DNA of 64,000 nucleotides from Bosea beijingensis (GTDB lineage Bacteria > Pseudomonadota > Alphaproteobacteria > Rhizobiales > Beijerinckiaceae), in contig NZ_CP132359.1 of NCBI RefSeq assembly GCF_030758975.1, positions 2,700,782-2,764,781 on the forward strand. The letters are read 5' to 3'. Under the pieces are notes generated by a model, which searched no databases, had not been told where the DNA came from, and saw only the letters and a list, made by a program, of their open reading frames with translations. The translations under genes were made by a program, and so were the position numbers. Positions 44,185 through 55,527 of the stretch are shown here, in pieces. Position 1 is the stretch's first letter, and each line of letters starts with the position of its first letter.

Positions 44185-44307
44185 TCCGAAAGACGCTACT
44201 GCTGAATGAGGCGTTGTCGAGCTCTGGTGGCCGCCGCCCTTGACTCTAGGAAAGCGCCGACGGCCCCGGCTTGTAAAGCCGGAAGGCGGAACGTGGTTTC
44301 CGGTGGC

Positions 44308-45150
44308 TCAGATCATCGGCAGCGAGGCCGGCTTGCGACCGCGCGGAAAAGCCGCGTCGATCCGGGCGATTTCGGCTGCGGAGAGCGTCAGGCCCAGCGC
44401 GCCGGCATTATCCTCGACATGGGCGACCCGGCCGGCCTTCGGGATCGCGAAGACGCTGTCGCGCCGCGTCAGGAAGGCGAGCGCGACTTGCCGGGGCGTT
44501 GCGCCATGGCTTGCCGCGATCTCGGCCAGAGCCTTGCCCGGCGCGCTGTCGGCAGCCGGAAAATCGTCATGGCCGAAGGGGCTGTAGGCGGTAACGGCGA
44601 CGCCGTTCTGCTCGCACCACGGGATCACCGCATGCTCGATCGCGCGCTCGCGCAGATGGTAGAGTACCTGGTTGCAGGCGATTCTGCCCTTGCCGGCGGC
44701 GGCGAGCGCCTCGTCGAGATCGTCCTCGTCGAAATTGCTGACGCCCCAGGAGAGGATCTTGCCCTCCTGCTTCAGCGTCTCGAAGGCGGCGAAGGTTTCT
44801 TCAAGGGGGTGCGGACCGCGCCAATGCAGCAGGTAGCAATCGAGCCGGTCTGTCCTGAGATGCTTCAGCGAGCGCTCGCAAGCGGCCTGCACGCCGCGCC
44901 GCGAGGCGTTATGCGGCAGCACCTTCGAGACCAGGAAGACCTCGTGGCGCCGGCCTGCGATGGCCTCGCCGATCAGGGCTTCCGAGCGGCCGTCGCCATA
45001 CATCTCGGCGGTGTCGATATGGTTCAGTCCGAGGTCGAGCCCGCGACGGAAGGCGGCGATCGCCTCGCGCCGGTCGCCCTGCTCGCTATACCAGCTCCCC
45101 TGGCCGATCGACGGGACGAGCGGGCCCGAGGCCCCGAAGCGGCGCTGCAT
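44308..45150 (-). CDS. Aldo/keto reductase
   Basis: A 280-residue NADPH-dependent (beta/alpha)8 reductase. The active-site tetrad is recognisable: Asp in HIDTAEMYGDG with Tyr (residues about 44-54), Lys in FLVSKVLPHN and His in CYLLHWRG. The cofactor-binding end contains FAIPKAGRVAHVEDNAGAL. ATG 45150 (MQRRFGASG) is the natural start; the frame is open to 45306. The substrate is unknown. A lipoprotein gene ends 14 bases upstream. Confidence 0.9.
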   Translation of the reverse strand: MQRRFGASGPLVPSIGQGSWYSEQGDRREAIAAFRRGLDLGLNHIDTAEMYGDGRSEALIGEAIAGRRHEVFLVSKVLPHNASRRGVQAACERSLKHLRTDRLDCYLLHWRGPHPLEETFAAFETLKQEGKILSWGVSNFDEDDLDEALAAAGKGRIACNQVLYHLRERAIEHAVIPWCEQNGVAVTAYSPFGHDDFPAADSAPGKALAEIAASHGATPRQVALAFLTRRDSVFAIPKAGRVAHVEDNAGALGLTLSAAEIARIDAAFPRGRKPASLPMI

Positions 45151-45164
45151 GAAGCTTCCTCCAG

Positions 45165-45587
45165 CTAATCGACTGTGATCTCGAAGCGCTCGTAGCGGAT
45201 TTCGCCGTTGTCGTAGCGGATGCGCACGAGGAAACTGTCGGCCCCGCGATAGCCGCGTTTCGAGGTGTATTCGAAGGCGAGCGATGGCCCGACCTTGCCG
45301 TTGCAATGCCGGAAGGGCCCCGGCCCGTATTCGGCCTCGGCCTTACGGGTCGCCAGCCGGACCTTGCCGTGCCGGGGCGGTTCGGTCAGCACGCCGCTCG
45401 GGCGCGGAACCGGCCGGCAGCGCTCGTCCATGGTCATGAAGGTCTTCTGCAGGAAGGTGCGCTTGCCGGATGCGACCCGCTCCGTGCCTTCGACTTGCCC
45501 GGGCGCGGTTCCCTCGGTCGTGACGCAGCCACCGAGCATGCCGCAGAGCAGGGTGGCGCCGACGACGATCAATCCGGGAACGGGCAT
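45165..45587 (-). CDS. Small lipoprotein of unknown function
   Basis: A 140-residue protein with a lipoprotein signal (GATLLCGMLGGC, Cys at about residue 21). The mature part has two more cysteines (DERCRPVP and FRHCNGKVG) and ends in a beta-rich stretch (GADSFLVRIRYDNGEIRYERF) that resembles the edge of an Ig-like or cadherin-like domain with the usual GxDSF pattern. No function is recognised. It sits between folC and the aldo/keto reductase gene, close to both, so a shared transcript is possible. Confidence 0.72.
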   Translation of the reverse strand: MPVPGLIVVGATLLCGMLGGCVTTEGTAPGQVEGTERVASGKRTFLQKTFMTMDERCRPVPRPSGVLTEPPRHGKVRLATRKAEAEYGPGPFRHCNGKVGPSLAFEYTSKRGYRGADSFLVRIRYDNGEIRYERFEITVD

Positions 45588-45604
45588 GGCTTTCTCCCGA
45601 TGCT

Positions 45605-46927
45605 CTATGTCGGCGGCGTGCCGTTATCCGAGAGCACTTCGCCCGCGAGATAGAGCGAGCCGCAGATCAGGATGCGCGGCGGCACGGGCCAGTCGCGTGC
45701 CGCGATCGTTCGCAGAGCCTGCTCGACCGAACTGGAGACCTCGGCGACAAGACCGGCGCTGCGGGCGGCTTCGGCGACCTCCTCGGCCGGGCGCGCGGCC
45801 AGCGAATTATGGATCGGCACGGCATAGAGCCCCTGCGCCAGCCCCTTGAAATGGCGCAGCGTCGCGGCTGCGTCCTTGGTCGAGAGCAGGCCTGCGATCA
45901 TCACCAGCGGCGCCGGGTTGCGATCATCGAGATCGGCCATGGCCTGGGCGAGCACGCGCCCGCCATCGGGGTTGTGGCCGCCGTCGAGCCAGAGCTCGGC
46001 GCGATCAGGCACGATCTCGGCCAGCGCGCCGCGCGACAGGCGCTGCAAGCGCGCCGGCCAGTCGGCATTGCGCAGGCCGTCCTCGAAGGCTTGCGTCGGC
46101 AGGGCGCCGTAGCCGGCGGCCCGCAACGCCGCGATCGCGGTGCCGGCATTGATATGCTGGTGCCGGCCGGACAAGCGCGGTAGCGGCAAGTCGAGCAGAC
46201 CGTCATGATCCTCGTAGACCAGCCGCCCGCCGGCCTCGTGGACGTTGAAATCCTGCGCGCCGATCAGGATTCTCGAGGCGCCCGCGCGCTCGGCCGCGGC
46301 TTCCAGAACCGCGGTCGGCTCCGGCTCCTGCGGCGCGATCACGGCCGGCGCGCCGCGCTTGAAGATGCCGGCCTTCTCGCCGGCGATCTTGGTGACGGTG
46401 TCGCCGAGATATTCGGAATGATCGAGCGAGACCGGTGTCACCACCGTGCAGGCGGGATGGGCGATCACGTTCGTCGCGTCGAAGCGCCCGCCGAGCCCGA
46501 CTTCCAGCAGCAGCACATCGGCGGGGTGTTCGGAGAAGAGCAGCAGGCCGGCGGCCGTGGTCATCTCGAAGAAGGTGATGGGATCGCCGGCATTGATCGC
46601 CTCGCAGCGTTCCAGCGCCTCGACCAGCTTGTCCTCGTCGACGAAACGCCCGCCGCCGGGCGCACCCAGCCGGATGCGCTCATGGAAGCGCACCAGATGC
46701 GGCGAGATATAGACATGGACGGAGAGGCCGGCCGCTTCGAGGATCGCCCGCATGAAGGCGATGGTCGAGCCCTTGCCGTTGGTACCGGCGACATGGATCA
46801 CCGGCGGCAGCTTCTTCTGGGGGTCGCCGAGCTTTTCGAGCAGCGTGAGGATGCGGCCGAGCGAGAGATCGATCAGCTTGGGATGCAGCGCCATGAAGCG
46901 CGCGAGCAAGGCGTCGGAAGACCCCAT
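45605..46927 (-). CDS. folC: Bifunctional folylpolyglutamate/dihydrofolate synthase FolC
   Basis: A 440-residue Mur-ligase-type enzyme adding glutamate to dihydropteroate and folates. The P-loop is HVAGTNGKGSTIAFMRA (about residues 36-52), and SPHLVRFHERIR, FFEMTTAAGLLLF, VGLGGRFDATNV and SLDHSEYLGDT are all present. ATG 46927 (MGSSDALLARF) is chosen; longer starts at 46960 and 47005 fall inside or next to a dispersed repeat. It lies downstream of accD, the usual alphaproteobacterial order. Confidence 0.95.
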   Translation of the reverse strand: MGSSDALLARFMALHPKLIDLSLGRILTLLEKLGDPQKKLPPVIHVAGTNGKGSTIAFMRAILEAAGLSVHVYISPHLVRFHERIRLGAPGGGRFVDEDKLVEALERCEAINAGDPITFFEMTTAAGLLLFSEHPADVLLLEVGLGGRFDATNVIAHPACTVVTPVSLDHSEYLGDTVTKIAGEKAGIFKRGAPAVIAPQEPEPTAVLEAAAERAGASRILIGAQDFNVHEAGGRLVYEDHDGLLDLPLPRLSGRHQHINAGTAIAALRAAGYGALPTQAFEDGLRNADWPARLQRLSRGALAEIVPDRAELWLDGGHNPDGGRVLAQAMADLDDRNPAPLVMIAGLLSTKDAAATLRHFKGLAQGLYAVPIHNSLAARPAEEVAEAARSAGLVAEVSSSVEQALRTIAARDWPVPPRILICGSLYLAGEVLSDNGTPPT

Positions 46928-46956
46928 GGCGTGACGGCCCCCAGCCGCGAACGAAA

Positions 46957-47000
46957 GCATTTTCGAGCGAAGTGGGTACCGGTTCGCGTGAAGAAAATGC
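46957..47000. repeat. Dispersed palindrome, family B
   Basis: GCATTTTCGAGCGAAGTGG GT ACCGGTTCGCGTGAAGAAAATGC. The outer GCATTTTC/GAAAATGC arms and inner CGAAGTGG/CCGGTTCG-type arms form an imperfect stem. From memory this sequence type is very common between Rhizobiales genes. Confidence 0.75.
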
Positions 47001-47014
47001 GTCAAACTAGAAGA

Positions 47015-47057
47015 TTAAAGCAGTTCCGCGATTCGGAGAAACGCGGAGCTGCTTTAA
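47015..47057. repeat. Dispersed palindrome, family C
   Basis: TTAAAGCAG TTCCGCG ... CGCGGAG CTGCTTTAA, a 43-base imperfect inverted repeat 15 bases after family B and just past the accD stop. Together the two fill the accD-folC gap. Confidence 0.7.
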
Positions 47058-47068
47058 CTCAGGCCGTC

Positions 47069-47968
47069 TTAGACTGCTTCGGCGACCGGACGTGCCGCTG
47101 CCGGTGCCTCTTCCTTCACGGACGGCTGCTTGGTCAGCAGGCGGCCGAGCCGGGCGAGCGTTTCCGGCAGGTCGCGGCGATGCACGACCATGTCGACCAT
47201 GCCGTGATCCTTGAGATATTCCGAGCGCTGGAAGCCGTCGGGCAGCTTCTCGCGGATGGTCTGCTCGATCACGCGCGGGCCGGCGAAGCCGATCAGCGCG
47301 CCGGGCTCGGCGATATGGATGTCGCCCAGCATCGCGTAGGACGCGGTGACGCCGCCGGTCGTCGGATTGGTCAGCACGACGAGATAGGGCAGGCCGGCCG
47401 CGCGCAGGCGGCGAACCGCGACCGTCGTGCGCGGGAGCTGCATTAGCGAGAGGATGCCTTCCTGCATGCGCGCGCCGCCCGATGCCGCGAAGACGACATA
47501 GGGCGTCTTCTTGTCGAGCGCAGTCTCGGCGCCCTTCACGAAGGCTTCGCCGGCGGCCATGCCGAGCGAGCCGCCCATGAAGTGGAAATCCTGCACGGCC
47601 AGCGTCATCGGCAGGCCCTTGACCCGGCCATAGCCGATCTTGAAGGCGTCCTGCATGCCGGTCTTGGCGCGGGCGTCCTTCAGCCGGTCGACATAGCGCT
47701 TCTCGTCGCGGAACTTCAGCGGGTCGGCCGCGACCTCCGGCAGGGCGACGTCGAGCCACTTGCCGTCGTCGAAGGTCAGGCGCAGACGCTCCGGCGCGGT
47801 GACGCGCATATGGTGCTCGGAGCCGGGGATGACGTAGCCATTGGCCTCGACATCCTTGTGGAACACCATCTGCCCGGAATCGGGGCACTTGATCCAGAGG
47901 TTCTCCGGGCTCTCGCGCTTGAACAGCGTCTTGATGCGCGGCCGGACGACTTCGGAAATCCAGTTCAT
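47069..47968 (-). CDS. accD: Acetyl-CoA carboxylase carboxyltransferase subunit beta AccD
   Basis: A 299-residue subunit that, with AccA, moves CO2 from biotin to acetyl-CoA to start fatty acid synthesis. The core blocks are [53 protein letters not shown] and GAVITSYAML-type sequence near 205-220. The Cys4 zinc ribbon of E. coli AccD is reduced to one cysteine (IKCPDSGQ, then [11 protein letters not shown]), with Ser31, Ile47 and Ser50 where cysteines would be. Loss of the ribbon is known in rhizobial AccD. Confidence 0.95.
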   Translation of the reverse strand: MNWISEVVRPRIKTLFKRESPENLWIKCPDSGQMVFHKDVEANGYVIPGSEHHMRVTAPERLRLTFDDGKWLDVALPEVAADPLKFRDEKRYVDRLKDARAKTGMQDAFKIGYGRVKGLPMTLAVQDFHFMGGSLGMAAGEAFVKGAETALDKKTPYVVFAASGGARMQEGILSLMQLPRTTVAVRRLRAAGLPYLVVLTNPTTGGVTASYAMLGDIHIAEPGALIGFAGPRVIEQTIREKLPDGFQRSEYLKDHGMVDMVVHRRDLPETLARLGRLLTKQPSVKEEAPAAARPVAEAV

Positions 47969-48072
47969 CGGATGAATCCCTGATGGGCTTGCGGCGCTTG
48001 CGCGCCGTCACGCCGAAAATGGGGTCGCGCCTGCCGGCGGGCAAGCAGCGCGACCATTTAACGAAACCGGGC

Positions 48073-48918
48073 TCAGGCCGCCTTGGCGACGGAGCGGATG
48101 CCCTGGGCGAGTTCGCTGACCAGCGAGGTGACAGCCGAAACCGTCTTTTCCGTGGCCTTGCCCTGATCATCGAGCGAAAGGCGGACGCGCTCGACAAGGG
48201 CCGAGCCGACGACGACGCCGTCCGCCCGCTTGGCGATGGTGGCGGCATCCTCGGCCGTCTTGACGCCGAAGCCGACCGCGACCGGCAGGTCGGTATGACG
48301 CTTGATCCGCGCGACGGCATCGCCGACCGCGCCGTAATCGGCGATGGCGCCGCCGGTCACGCCGGTGACCGAGACGTAATAGACGAAGCCGGAGGTGTTC
48401 TGCAGCACCTTGGGCAGGCGCTTGTCGTCGGTCGTCGGCGTCGCCAGGCGGATGAAGGAGACGCCGGCCTTCAGCGCCGGCAGGCAGAGTTCCTCGTCCT
48501 CTTCCGGCGGCAGGTCGACGACGATCAGGCCATCGATGCCGACGCGGCGGGCATCCGTCAGGAAGGCTTCGACGCCATAGGCCCAGATCGGGTTGTAATA
48601 GCCCATCAGCACGATCGGCGTGTCATGGCCGGCCTTGCGGAAGCTCTCGACCATGGCGAGCGTCTTGCGCAGGGTCTGGCCGGCCTTGAGCGCGCGCTGG
48701 CCGGCAAGCTGGACCGGGATGCCGTCCGCCATCGGGTCGGTGAAGGGCACGCCGAGCTCGATCACATCGGCGCCGGCTCCGGGCAGGGCTGCGAGGATCG
48801 CGCTGGAGGTCTCGAAATCGGGATCGCCGGCGGTGACGAAGGTCACGAGCGCCGCCCGGCCCTCGCGGGCGCAGGCCTGGAAGCGGTTCTGGATGCGGGT
48901 CTGGCCGGTCTCAGTCAT
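48073..48918 (-). CDS. trpA: Tryptophan synthase alpha chain TrpA
   Basis: A 281-residue TIM-barrel lyase giving indole and glyceraldehyde-3-phosphate. Catalytic Glu is in [16 protein letters not shown] and Asp in [12 protein letters not shown]. The phosphate site is [14 protein letters not shown], and [10 protein letters not shown] closes the barrel. ATG 48918 is the start. accD and folC follow. Upstream on the opposite strand is hrpB, so the usual trpF-trpB neighbours are absent here. Confidence 0.96.
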   Translation of the reverse strand: MTETGQTRIQNRFQACAREGRAALVTFVTAGDPDFETSSAILAALPGAGADVIELGVPFTDPMADGIPVQLAGQRALKAGQTLRKTLAMVESFRKAGHDTPIVLMGYYNPIWAYGVEAFLTDARRVGIDGLIVVDLPPEEDEELCLPALKAGVSFIRLATPTTDDKRLPKVLQNTSGFVYYVSVTGVTGGAIADYGAVGDAVARIKRHTDLPVAVGFGVKTAEDAATIAKRADGVVVGSALVERVRLSLDDQGKATEKTVSAVTSLVSELAQGIRSVAKAA

Positions 48919-48996
48919 GCCGCAGCGGTTAGCATGATGAGCGCCGGCTGGCGAGTGGCTTGCGCGTAGGGCGCACCTGCGCCACATCGGCCGGGC

Positions 48997-51501
48997 ATGC
49001 GCGCCTTCGACACGCCACTTCCGATCGACGCCGTCCTCGGCGATCTCGCCGCCGCCCTGCGGGCGCGGCCGAACGCCGTTCTGGTCGCCCCGCCCGGCGC
49101 CGGCAAGACCACGCGCGTGCCGCTCGCCCTGCTCGACGAGCCCTGGACGCTGGCGCGCAAGCTGATCGTGCTCGAACCGCGCCGTCTCGCGGCGCGCGGC
49201 GCGGCGAACCGGATGGCGCAGACGCTGGGCGAGCGGGTCGGCGAGACGGTGGGCCTGCGCGTCCGCCTCGGCTCGAAGATCGGCCCGAAGACGCGCATCG
49301 AGGTCGTCACCGAAGGCGTCTTCGCTCGGATGATCCTCGACGATCCCGCGCTGGACGGCGTCGCCGCCGTGCTCTTCGACGAGTTCCACGAGCGCTCGCT
49401 CGATGCCGATTTCGGCCTGGCGCTGGCGCTCGATGCGCAGGGCGGCCTGCGCGATGATCTCCGCATCCTCGTGATGTCCGCGACGCTCGACGGCGCCCGC
49501 GTCGCAAAGCTGCTCGGCGATGCTCCGGTGATCGAGAGCGAGGGCCGCGCCTATCCCATCGAGACGCGCTATCGCGGCCGCGACCCGCTGAAGCGCATCG
49601 AGGATCAGGTCACCGAGACGGCCCTGCTGGCGCTGAACGAACAGCCGGGCTCGCAGCTCGTCTTCCTGCCCGGCCAGGGCGAGATCCGCCGCGTCGAGGA
49701 GCGCCTGCGCGAGAGATTGCGCGATCCGGCCGTCGAGATCGCGCCGCTTTACGGCGCACTCGACCAGCGCGAGCAGGACCGTGCCGTGCTGCCGGCCCCA
49801 GTGGGCAAGCGCAAGATCGTGCTCGCGACGGCGATCGCCGAGACATCGCTGACCATCGAGGGCGTGCGCGTCGTGATCGATTCCGGCCTCGCCCGCGTGC
49901 CGGTCTACGAGCCTGATATCGGCGTGACCCGACTGGAGACCCGTCGCGTCAGCCGCGCCGCCGCCGATCAGCGCCGGGGCCGCGCCGGCCGCACTGAACC
50001 GGGCGTGTGCTACCGGCTCTGGGAGGAGGCCGCGACCGGGGCGCTCGAAGCCTTTGCCCGACCGGAAGTCCTCTCGGCTGATCTCAGCCCGCTGCTGCTC
50101 GATTGCACCGCGTGGGGCGTGGGCGATCCGACGACGCTGTCCTTCCTGGACCCACCGCCCGCGCCTGCGCTCAAGGAGGCCCGTGCGCTATTGAGCAATA
50201 TCGGCGCGCTCGATGGCGATGGCCGGATCACGCCTGATGGACGCGCCCTGCAGGCGCTGCCGCTGCCGCCACGGCTCGCCCGCATGGTGGTATCTGCCGC
50301 GCGCTTCGGACAGGCGGATGCGGCCGCTGACCTAGCCGCCGTGCTGGTCGAGCGCGGTCTCGGCGGCGATGCTATCGATCTCGCTGAGCGGTTGGAACGC
50401 TACGGCCGCGAGCGCGGCGGCCGGGCCGGCGACATGCGCCGCCTCGCCGAAGGCTGGGCACGCACCGCCGAGCGCAGCATCGGCAAGGATCGGGCCACGG
50501 CCGACGAAACCCTCTCTCCCGGCCTCTTGCTCGCCTTCGCATACCCTGACCGGATCGCGAAGGCCCGCGCGCCGGGTTCCGGCCAGTATCTCCTCGCCAA
50601 TGGCAGGGGCGGCGCGCTTGAGCCGTCGCAGCGTCTGGCGCGCGAGCCCCACATCGTCGTCGCGGAGATGACCGGTTCGGCCCAGCAGGCCCGCATCATG
50701 GCCGCCGCCACGATCAGCGAAGCGGAGATCGTGACACTCGTCTCTCATGGCCTGGCACCCTTCAGCATCGCGGAACGCGAGGAAGCGAGCTTCGACCGCA
50801 CGGCGCGCGCCCTGCGCGTTCGGGCCGTGCGCCGCTATGGCGCGCTTTCGCTGTCGGAACGGCCGCTATCGGTCGCGGATACGTCCGAAAATGCCGAGAC
50901 GCTGGCCAAAGGGATAGCGGCTCTCGGCATCGACCTCCTGCCCTGGACCAAAGGACAGAGCCAGTTGCGCGAGCGCGCCGCTTTCCTGCGCAAGGCCGAG
51001 CCGGAGGCCGGTTGGCCCGACCTGTCCGATAAAGGCCTGTCGCAAGACCCGGAACTCTGGCTGGCGCCCCATCTCCTCGGCCGCGCCTCGCTTGCGGCCA
51101 TCCAGCCTTTCGATCTCGATTCGGCGCTGGCGAGCCTTCTGCCCTGGGAGATGAAGCGCCGGCTCGATCAGGAGGCGCCGACCCATTTCACCGCGCCGAC
51201 CGGCTCTGCGCTCGCGGTCGACTATGCCGCCGAGGCGGGGCCGACGATCTCCGTCAGGGTGCAGGAACTCTACGGCCTCGCGACGCATCCGGCCTTGGCC
51301 GGCGGGCGCGTGCCGCTCGTGCTGGAGCTGCTCTCGCCGGCGCATCGGCCGATCCAGGTCACACGCGACCTGCCGGGCTTCTGGCGCGGCTCCTGGGCTG
51401 CCGTGAAGTCCGAGATGAAGGGCCGCTATCCCCGCCATCTCTGGCCGGACGATCCCGCTGCGGCACTTCCGACGACGCGGGCGAAGCCGAGAGGGACCTG
51501 A
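48997..51501 (+). CDS. hrpB: ATP-dependent helicase HrpB
   Basis: An 834-residue DEAH-type helicase. Motif I is [16 protein letters not shown], motif II reads [13 protein letters not shown], motif [13 protein letters not shown], and motif [20 protein letters not shown]. The C-terminal HrpB-specific region (about 690-834, ending [20 protein letters not shown]) is intact. The length matches family members. Its RNA or DNA substrate is poorly known. It is divergent from trpA and convergent, by 2 bases, with a DUF1194 gene. Confidence 0.94.
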   Translation: MRAFDTPLPIDAVLGDLAAALRARPNAVLVAPPGAGKTTRVPLALLDEPWTLARKLIVLEPRRLAARGAANRMAQTLGERVGETVGLRVRLGSKIGPKTRIEVVTEGVFARMILDDPALDGVAAVLFDEFHERSLDADFGLALALDAQGGLRDDLRILVMSATLDGARVAKLLGDAPVIESEGRAYPIETRYRGRDPLKRIEDQVTETALLALNEQPGSQLVFLPGQGEIRRVEERLRERLRDPAVEIAPLYGALDQREQDRAVLPAPVGKRKIVLATAIAETSLTIEGVRVVIDSGLARVPVYEPDIGVTRLETRRVSRAAADQRRGRAGRTEPGVCYRLWEEAATGALEAFARPEVLSADLSPLLLDCTAWGVGDPTTLSFLDPPPAPALKEARALLSNIGALDGDGRITPDGRALQALPLPPRLARMVVSAARFGQADAAADLAAVLVERGLGGDAIDLAERLERYGRERGGRAGDMRRLAEGWARTAERSIGKDRATADETLSPGLLLAFAYPDRIAKARAPGSGQYLLANGRGGALEPSQRLAREPHIVVAEMTGSAQQARIMAAATISEAEIVTLVSHGLAPFSIAEREEASFDRTARALRVRAVRRYGALSLSERPLSVADTSENAETLAKGIAALGIDLLPWTKGQSQLRERAAFLRKAEPEAGWPDLSDKGLSQDPELWLAPHLLGRASLAAIQPFDLDSALASLLPWEMKRRLDQEAPTHFTAPTGSALAVDYAAEAGPTISVRVQELYGLATHPALAGGRVPLVLELLSPAHRPIQVTRDLPGFWRGSWAAVKSEMKGRYPRHLWPDDPAAALPTTRAKPRGT

Positions 51502-51503
51502 AG

Positions 51504-52310
51504 CTAGTTCCCCATCCGGTCGCGCCATTGCCGCTCGCCGGCGAGGCAGGTCGCGATATTGCCGGACTGTGCCTTGTGGAAGGTCGCGTCGGCCGGGGCC
51601 TCGGCGATCTCGCGCAGCAGCTTCGTCTTCGTCGCCTCGACGAACTGGCTCTTGTCGCGGATCGGGATGACGAAGGCGCCGATGCCGGTGATGACGCAGT
51701 CGGTGTAGTAGGTGTCGAGATTGTCGATGTCGAAATAGCCGGCCTGTTTCAGCATTACCGGCAGGCCGTTGATGGCGATGCCCTTGGCGCCGGCATCGTC
51801 TCGCGCGGCGGTGACCGGGCGCCCGTCATTATTGGCGCCGTCTCCGGAGATGTCGATCACGCGGCGCATCGCCGCGACGTTCGACTGTTCGAGCAATTGC
51901 ACGCCGAGATCGATCGCGCCCGAGATCGAGGTCCGTCGGCCGCGCCGCGTCGGCGCCTCGCCCAGCTCCTCGGCGAAGGCCATGGCCGCGGCCGGGCCGT
52001 CGATCACCTTCCAGGGCCGGACGATGTACTGGAAGCCGCCTCCGGCCCACTCGAAATAGGTCACGGCGATCTTGCCGAGCGCGCCCTTGTTGATGGCGTC
52101 GTGAAGCTGCTTCGAGCGGAAGGCCTCGATATAGCCGTTGCGCTGCAAGGCGAGCTCGTCGAGATCCATCGAATAGGAGACGTCGACCGCCAGCACGAGC
52201 GCGACATCGACCTCCTCGGGCGGAGCTGCCGCCGTCTGGGCGCGGGGCAGGGCGGGCTGCCAGAGCGCCGCCGCTGCCAGACATGAGAGACCGTACAGCC
52301 AACGCCGCAT
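51504..52310 (-). CDS. Exported DUF1194 (von Willebrand A-like) protein
   Basis: A 268-residue protein with a signal peptide (about 1-25, ending PRAQT). The vWA-like metal-ion-dependent adhesion site is visible: LVLAVDVSYSMDLDE (the D-x-S-x-S motif), TSISGAIDLG (threonine motif) and IDISGDGANNDGRPV (DxD-like third motif). The DUF1194 family fits throughout. It probably binds a protein partner in the periplasm; function is unknown. Frame open upstream to 52514, but ATG 52310 begins directly with the signal peptide. Confidence 0.88.
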   Translation of the reverse strand: MRRWLYGLSCLAAAALWQPALPRAQTAAAPPEEVDVALVLAVDVSYSMDLDELALQRNGYIEAFRSKQLHDAINKGALGKIAVTYFEWAGGGFQYIVRPWKVIDGPAAAMAFAEELGEAPTRRGRRTSISGAIDLGVQLLEQSNVAAMRRVIDISGDGANNDGRPVTAARDDAGAKGIAINGLPVMLKQAGYFDIDNLDTYYTDCVITGIGAFVIPIRDKSQFVEATKTKLLREIAEAPADATFHKAQSGNIATCLAGERQWRDRMGN

Positions 52311-52425
52311 CGCCACCTCCGCCGCCGATTTGCGAAGGGAAGTGTGCGCCTGGTCGGGACGCGCGCCAAGCCGGAAAATCCGGCTAAGGGCGCCTGTTTC
52401 GATAGCAAATTCGCGAGCGGCCTTC

Positions 52426-54591
<2,166 letters not shown>

Positions 54592-54634
54592 ACGCGCCTG
54601 CTTTTAAAAACATGATAGTTGAAGGTCCGACGCA

Positions 54635-55042
54635 GTGGCGAAACCGGAACTCGGAACGAAGCGCGTTTGCCCGGTCACGGGCCGCAAATTCTATGACCTG
54701 GACAAGGACCCGATCGTCTCGCCCTATACGGGCCAGGCTTATCCGCGGGCGATGTTCGAACCGCAGGCCAAAGCAGCGGCTGCTGCGGCGGCGGCGAAGC
54801 CTGAAGCCGACGAGGAAGACGAGACCGAGGCCGCCGATGGCGCCGTCGAGCTCGTCTCGCTCGACGAGGCCGATGCCGAGGCGTCCGAGAAGGACGCCGT
54901 CGTCACCAGCGAGGACGATATCGAGGTCGAGGATGTCGGCGGCGATGACGAGGACGACACCTTCCTCGAAGAGGATGAGGAAGGCGACGACGACGTCTCC
55001 GACCTGATCGATGGTGACATCGAAGGCGACGAGGACAACTGA
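54635..55042 (+). CDS. TIGR02300-family acidic protein (FYDLN-type)
   Basis: A 135-residue protein of the alphaproteobacterial TIGR02300 group. The N-terminal 45 residues are conserved and rubredoxin-knuckle-like (LGTKRVCPVTGRKFYDLDKD, then PYTGQAYP), but only one Cys is left. Residues about 60-135 are extremely acidic (long Asp/Glu runs with Val and Ser). Translation starts at GTG 54635. Location next to aroA-cmk and a tRNA-Ala gene is usual. The function is unknown. Confidence 0.9.
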   Translation: MAKPELGTKRVCPVTGRKFYDLDKDPIVSPYTGQAYPRAMFEPQAKAAAAAAAAKPEADEEDETEAADGAVELVSLDEADAEASEKDAVVTSEDDIEVEDVGGDDEDDTFLEEDEEGDDDVSDLIDGDIEGDEDN

Positions 55043-55086
55043 TCCACTGCCTCGAAAAAAGATGACGGCACGGCGACATTAAGCGC

Positions 55087-55115
55087 TTGTGTCTTCCGCC
55101 CGAGCCGCCTATAGA
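55087..55115 (+). promoter_or_regulatory. Candidate promoter of tRNA-Ala
   Basis: TTGTGT (55087-55092), 17-base spacer and TATAGA (55110-55115). The tRNA begins about 85 bases further on, a fairly long 5' leader, so it is only a candidate. Confidence 0.4.
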
Positions 55116-55206
55116 GCGCTTCGTCGCCGACAGGGCGGCCCGGACGGAACCGCCGAGGCGGCAAAAATTCGGTTGATGATCGGTCCCCAAGCCGGTCGTC
55201 GCGTGT

Positions 55207-55282
<76 letters not shown>

Positions 55283-55314
55283 AATTTCTTCCTATGATGT
55301 TCGGATTTGCTCGA

Positions 55315-55340
55315 AGCCGGCCGTGACAGGTCGGCTTTTG
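55315..55340 (+). terminator. Terminator after tRNA-Ala
   Basis: AGCCGGCC / GGTCGGCT, an 8-bp stem with one G-T pair and loop GTGACA, followed by TTTG and TCGTTCT, 32 bases past the tRNA. The remaining bases up to 55527 show no gene. Confidence 0.55.
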
Positions 55341-55527
55341 TCGTTCTGGCCCTGCCCCTCGTCGCTCTTTCCTTGTCGCGACATCCGGAACAACAGCAGC
55401 CCATGGCAGCAGCCTGATTCGGATCGGTGCGCGTGATTCGCCCTCCTTCCTCGTCCGGGCTTGAATTTCCCGGAGGGATCGGCAGGCATGCGGAACGTGC
55501 CGCCGGGCAGGAGGCGCGATCGGGAGG

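Noticed and set aside
46928..47005. Longer FolC start codons at 46960 and 47005
   Set aside because: These fall in or beside a family B repeat. ATG 46927 starts where the family begins.
48919..49389. Upstream extension of TrpA
   Set aside because: The extra residues lie in hrpB sequence on the opposite strand. TrpA family alignment begins at 48918.
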